This document shows positions 62,420 through 64,000 of a stretch of DNA of 64,000 nt, piece by piece. Where the stretch lies: NCBI GenBank assembly GCA_035547425.1, contig DASZUU010000036.1, forward strand, positions 93,857 through 157,856, read 5' to 3'. Within the stretch, counting starts at the first letter, position 1. The number at the start of each line of letters is the position of its first letter. Source of the DNA: Alloacidobacterium sp035547425. GTDB lineage: Bacteria > Acidobacteriota > Terriglobia > Terriglobales > Acidobacteriaceae. Below the pieces are notes generated by a model. That model did not search any database. It saw only the letters and a program-made list of their open reading frames with translations, and had not been told where the DNA came from. Position numbers and translations under genes: made by a program.

Positions 62420-62830
62420 ATGAGCGCTTCCATGTACATCGTCGTCGAGGGAGAAGACCCCGGCTTTGATATTTTCGTCAATGGCCATGCTCTTGCCCGT
62501 AATGAGGATGCTCTGGAAAAGCTCGCGCTGCGCCTCGGCGTGAAGCCTCTCCTCGAATTCTTCTCAGCCGACGAAAACTCCATGGCTCTCCTCCTGGAAG
62601 AGGGAGCCGGCGACCCGGAATGGGCAAAAACTCTGCCTCCGCCGCAGTGGTTTTCACCCGATGACGGCCTCATCACCATCGGCACTCTGATGGATTTCCT
62701 GCGAGATAATCCGTCCGCGCTCGGCTCAGATACCATTCCAGTCCTCAGCGAGCTTGAAGAATATGAGCGTGTCCTGCAGAAAACCGCTGTGCGAAGCCTG
62801 CGCTGGCAGCTCGCCGTAAGCTGGAAATAA
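62420..62830 (+). CDS. Small cytoplasmic protein of unknown function
   Basis: This 136-residue acidic protein starts MSASMYIVVEGEDPGFDIFVNGHALARNED and contains a segment WAKTLPPPQWFSPDDGLITIGTLMDFL. It has no signal, membrane helix or recognisable catalytic motif. GC-rich third codon positions and a clean frame support it as a gene. A possible promoter or ribosome site is not obvious. It reads away from the VOC gene and toward the exported protein at 63115. I do not recognise the family with confidence. Confidence 0.75.
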   Translation: MSASMYIVVEGEDPGFDIFVNGHALARNEDALEKLALRLGVKPLLEFFSADENSMALLLEEGAGDPEWAKTLPPPQWFSPDDGLITIGTLMDFLRDNPSALGSDTIPVLSELEEYERVLQKTAVRSLRWQLAVSWK

Positions 62831-63114
62831 ACCTATCAAGCTCAGCTTTCAACAATGGTTTTTAAGTTATTCATTTTAAATATAAAAATCAAGACAAGTT
62901 GGCATAGAATTATGCCCCGATTCGCTAAACTGGATAAAGGGACATAAAACTTAACTGTCATGTATCCCTAAGTGGCTAAGCGAAGCGAAGTCGAACGGAC
63001 CGGCGCGAACAAAGTTTCGCGCGAAGCCGACTGAAAGTCGGCCCATCTGTCCTTATCTCTATCGCAGAAGATTAGTACCCATCTTCAGCAACACGAAGGG
63101 GTAGGAAACCCAAT
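62831..63114. repeat. Convergent gap with two adjacent hairpins
   Basis: This 284-base gap between convergent genes begins AT-rich. It then holds GCGCGAA/TTCGCGC (63003-63009 with 63016-63022) and GCCGACT/AGTCGGC (63026-63032 with 63036-63042), two 7-bp stems only 3 bases apart, preceded by a run of AAGCGAAGCGAAGTCGAA. Neither is followed by a T run, so these look like repeat-type palindromes rather than classic terminators. Confidence 0.55.
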
Positions 63115-63675
63115 CTACCGCCCATCACGCATCATCTGCCGCAACATCTGCTCATTCTGCGGAGGCCAATAACGGCAATCAAGCTGCAAAAACACCGACG
63201 TATAAGGCAAGGTCATCGTCGTCTTCAGCACCAGAACATGAAACGTCTGCCCCGCATCATTGATCTGTTTGATCAACGCTTCATGCGGCAGCGATTTCAC
63301 CGGACGATCCTTAATCAGATCGTTCAAATGCTCGCGGTACACGCGAATCCCCGGCGCAAGCTCATCATTCAGGTGCGAAAGCTCCGCATCCAGATACACA
63401 TTCGGCGTCACATGAATCGAGTGATCGAGCGCCCCCAGCACAAAGCGCGTCACCGCAAGCTGATCCATGCCCGTCTCAATCGTCTCCACACCCGGCGAAA
63501 CCTGCAGCGGATAGGCCGAATCCACAATCATGATCCAGTTGCGATGCCCCATCAGCGGCAGCTCCTGCTGCACTTTTTCGCGCCAATCCGGATCGGCCTG
63601 CGCGCGCAGTCTCGGCGCAGCAGCAGAAAAGAAGAGAACAAAGGATAGAAAAAACAACACAGCCTTTCGCACGAT
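63115..63675 (-). CDS. Exported RbsD/FucU-like (sugar mutarotase fold) protein
   Basis: The frame runs to 63909, but the coding start is probably GTG 63675 (AGAGGG 9 bases upstream) or ATG 63699; both give an N-terminal signal peptide (RKAVLFFLSFVLFFSAAAPRLRAQA). The mature part shows LPLMGHRNWIMIVDSAYPLQ, like the GHxDxIVIADAxxP segment of RbsD/FucU, and ends TLPYTSVFLQLDC, matching the family TxPYxNxxLxxG strand. RbsD and FucU interconvert ring forms of ribose or fucose in the cytoplasm; an exported version is unusual. A fucosidase gene lies 6 kb away, which may or may not be related. Confidence 0.6.
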   Translation of the reverse strand: MVRKAVLFFLSFVLFFSAAAPRLRAQADPDWREKVQQELPLMGHRNWIMIVDSAYPLQVSPGVETIETGMDQLAVTRFVLGALDHSIHVTPNVYLDAELSHLNDELAPGIRVYREHLNDLIKDRPVKSLPHEALIKQINDAGQTFHVLVLKTTMTLPYTSVFLQLDCRYWPPQNEQMLRQMMRDGR

Positions 63676-63777
63676 GAAGAACCCTCTCAGAAAATCCATC
63701 CCACTATAAAATTTCCGCGGCCTCGTGTATACGAGACAGGAGATCGAATGCGCTGGGCCTTCGGTGCAGATGAACAG

Positions 63778-63809
63778 GGGTGCCCCATGTCTCGCTTTTG
63801 AGACATGGG
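63778..63809. repeat. Palindrome with GGGTGCCCCA head (copy 3)
   Basis: The head GGGTGCCCCA (63778-63787) leads into a perfect 10-bp stem, CCCATGTCTC (63784-63793) with GAGACATGGG (63800-63809), loop GCTTTT. It is in the region upstream of the RbsD-like gene. Confidence 0.75.
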
Positions 63810-63900
63810 ATGGAGATTCAGTGCGATGCATCAGCATCAGGTAAAAATTCAACCACGCCGGGCTCGGCCATCGCTCCATGCAGAGTGAATTCACATGGGC

Positions 63901-63938
63901 AACCCACATCTCTACGAGATGTGGGTTTAAAAACCCAC
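63901..63938. repeat. Compound palindrome with three related arms at the window end
   Basis: AACCCACATCTC (63901-63912) and GAGATGTGGGTT (63916-63927) form a perfect 12-bp stem with loop TAC. A third arm, AACCCACAT (63930-63938), can pair with the same middle strand, so two mutually exclusive hairpins are possible. The arm sequence CCCACATCT is the same as in copy 2 at 57920. Otherwise the 325 bases from 63676 to the edge hold no recognisable gene. Confidence 0.65.
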
Positions 63939-64000
63939 ATGTGCTATCATGTATTTACGCTCAGTGATTTGGTTGTGAGCCGTTCTCGCCCATCAAGCAA

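Noticed and set aside
1..64000. tRNA, rRNA, insertion-sequence or integrase genes
   Set aside because: The gaps were read on both strands and no cloverleaf, rRNA segment or transposase-like frame was seen.

Overview
The window looks like a chromosomal segment of an Acidobacteriota species, probably family Acidobacteriaceae. This rests on family-level impressions: tandem choice-of-anchor-D (ASH) proteins, LamG-VanZ fusions, secreted sugar dehydrogenase and fucosidase, DUF4097 proteins, and rpsO-pnp, coaBC and AddAB genes of this style. No rRNA or tRNA gene, CRISPR array, insertion sequence or integrase was found. Base composition is uneven: the left third (polysaccharide genes) is visibly AT-richer than the housekeeping genes at 50-61 kb.

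Region 1 (1-21.7 kb) is a one-directional surface-polysaccharide cluster. It holds wecB (cut by the left edge), an asparagine-synthetase-like protein without the glutaminase cysteine, a Wzy/ligase-like membrane protein, a flavoprotein, an ATP-grasp ligase, a secreted beta-helix protein, a LamG-VanZ protein, a CheR-type methyltransferase, an RfbC-type epimerase, a CgeB-like glycosyltransferase, a polysaccharide pyruvyl transferase, a CDP-glucose block (rfbF, a SAF-domain oxidoreductase, rfbG), a UDP-galactopyranose-mutase-like flavoprotein, a PIG-L deacetylase and a Wzx-like flippase. Together they suggest a polymer made by a flippase/polymerase route from CDP-4-keto-6-deoxyglucose-derived and N-acetylated sugars, with pyruvyl, deacetylated and possibly amide-linked decorations.

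Region 2 (21.8-31.6 kb) has two very large exported proteins that converge on a shared hairpin terminator. One is an 1801-residue protein in which an alpha/beta-hydrolase-like domain appears to be inserted inside a PQQ sugar-dehydrogenase beta-propeller, followed by four copies of one module and three of another. The other is a putative lipoprotein with twelve ASH repeats and a fibronectin-III end.

Region 3 (32-38.3 kb, minus strand) is an AddB-AddA recombination nuclease operon. Region 4 (38.3-50.6 kb) carries a CusF-SCO fusion translationally coupled to gluconokinase, an MsbA-like ABC exporter, a complete RND efflux operon (adaptor, permease, TolC) with unusual proton-relay positions, and a minus-strand MacA/HlyD-like adaptor plus DUF4097 pair. 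Region 5 (50.7-61.6 kb) is GC-richer and mostly housekeeping: a CNNM/HlyC-type protein, a lone DppB-type permease, a phosphodiesterase, coaBC, family-4 uracil-DNA glycosylase, GH29 fucosidase, rpsO, pnp and a MetE C-terminal-like enzyme. Region 6 (61.7-64 kb) has a VOC protein with two plausible starts, a small orphan protein and an exported RbsD/FucU-like protein.

The noncoding DNA from about 53 kb onward contains a family of short palindromes that share the head GGGTGCCCCA but have different, self-complementary arms. One lies in the pnp leader.

The most unusual items are the nested hydrolase/propeller protein, the degenerate AsnB plus ATP-grasp plus CheR set inside the polysaccharide cluster, the palindrome family, and the RND permease lacking two canonical relay residues.
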